Made by a program: the position numbers and the translations under genes. Below, in pieces: positions 63,880 through 64,000 of a stretch of 64,000 nt of DNA; positions within the stretch are counted from its first letter, which is position 1, and each line of letters begins with the position of its first letter. The stretch lies in assembly GCA_963780805.1 (NCBI GenBank), contig CAWADP010000010.1, forward strand, positions 1-64,000. Direction: 5' to 3'. The stretch is from JASHVB01 sp963780805 (GTDB lineage Bacteria; Pseudomonadota; Alphaproteobacteria; Acetobacterales; Acetobacteraceae). The notes under the pieces are model-generated. The model was given only the letters and a program-made list of their open reading frames with translations, had not been told where the DNA came from and did not search any database.

Positions 63880-64000
63880 TTACTCGACCGTTGGGTCTCT
63901 TTGCTGTGGTGGTGGTGCGTGTTCCACGAGAAACTTGTGGAGTGCGATCCGCCAGAGGCCGGCAAGCGGCGGTTCGGCCAATCGCGCGACCATCGATCGG

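Overview
The window is high-GC, alphaproteobacterial DNA. Codon use, the many IS1380, IS66, IS21 and IS5 copies, and the metabolic gene content suggest a member of the Acetobacteraceae. This is an inference from family resemblance; no rRNA or tRNA gene is present to confirm it. Much of the sequence is mobile DNA, and many genes carry single-base frameshifts or small deletions, so either the region is decaying or the assembly has residual indel errors.

Layout. 1-5.3 kb: four adjoining or nested insertion sequences (IS630, IS1380, IS5, IS66). 5.6-16.3 kb: host genes: an HU-like protein with a basic tail, a solute-binding protein, a translationally coupled kinase / enolase-like / 2-hydroxyacid dehydrogenase (truncated) operon, an exported alpha/beta hydrolase, a DUF6166 protein coupled to a broken zinc alcohol dehydrogenase, a ThuA-like protein and a flavin-dependent monooxygenase. 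16.4-17.4 kb: an IS5 element inside a 15-bp tandem repeat. 17.5-23.5 kb: a five-gene peptide/nickel-type ABC importer. 23.7-28 kb: an AhpD-like protein, a class III CoA transferase and an exported aldose 1-epimerase. 28.1-31.1 kb: a coupled three-gene operon with two BREX-type (DUF2791) ATPase-like proteins and an unknown coiled-coil protein, probably a defence-like cassette cut short by transposons. 31.4-37 kb: IS1634, IS21 and IS4 wreckage. 37.2-44.6 kb: CBS protein, DUF1328 protein, broken NdvA-like exporter, DUF2934 protein, IS66 and NAD synthetase. 44.6-48.3 kb: GxxExxY remnant, IS256, ISAzo13. 48.3-59.4 kb: TetR regulator, short-chain dehydrogenase, MmgE/PrpD, sugar ABC importer, CoA transferase, enoyl-CoA hydratase and a peroxiredoxin-like gene. 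59.4-64 kb: IS21, IS66 and ISAzo13 mosaic.

Three points stand out. First, the peroxiredoxin-like gene at 58363-59007 has an in-frame TGA exactly where the family has its first active-site cysteine (W-x-P-Y-C), followed by a hairpin with bacterial SECIS geometry, so it is a candidate selenoprotein. Second, a prpD gene and an IS1380 transposase are both broken at 50991/50992 and 59420/59421. Re-inverting the 8.4 kb between them rejoins prpD in frame and rejoins the IS1380 with about one base lost, which maps a genomic inversion precisely. Third, the BREX-like ATPase operon and the kinase/enolase-like/dehydrogenase operon are unusual associations whose functions are not assigned.

The TetR gene, short-chain dehydrogenase, MmgE/PrpD, CoA transferase and enoyl-CoA hydratase together look like an acyl-CoA or organic-acid catabolic neighbourhood fed by the ABC importer. 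The importers at 17.5-23.5 kb and 52.3-55.2 kb are separate uptake systems.
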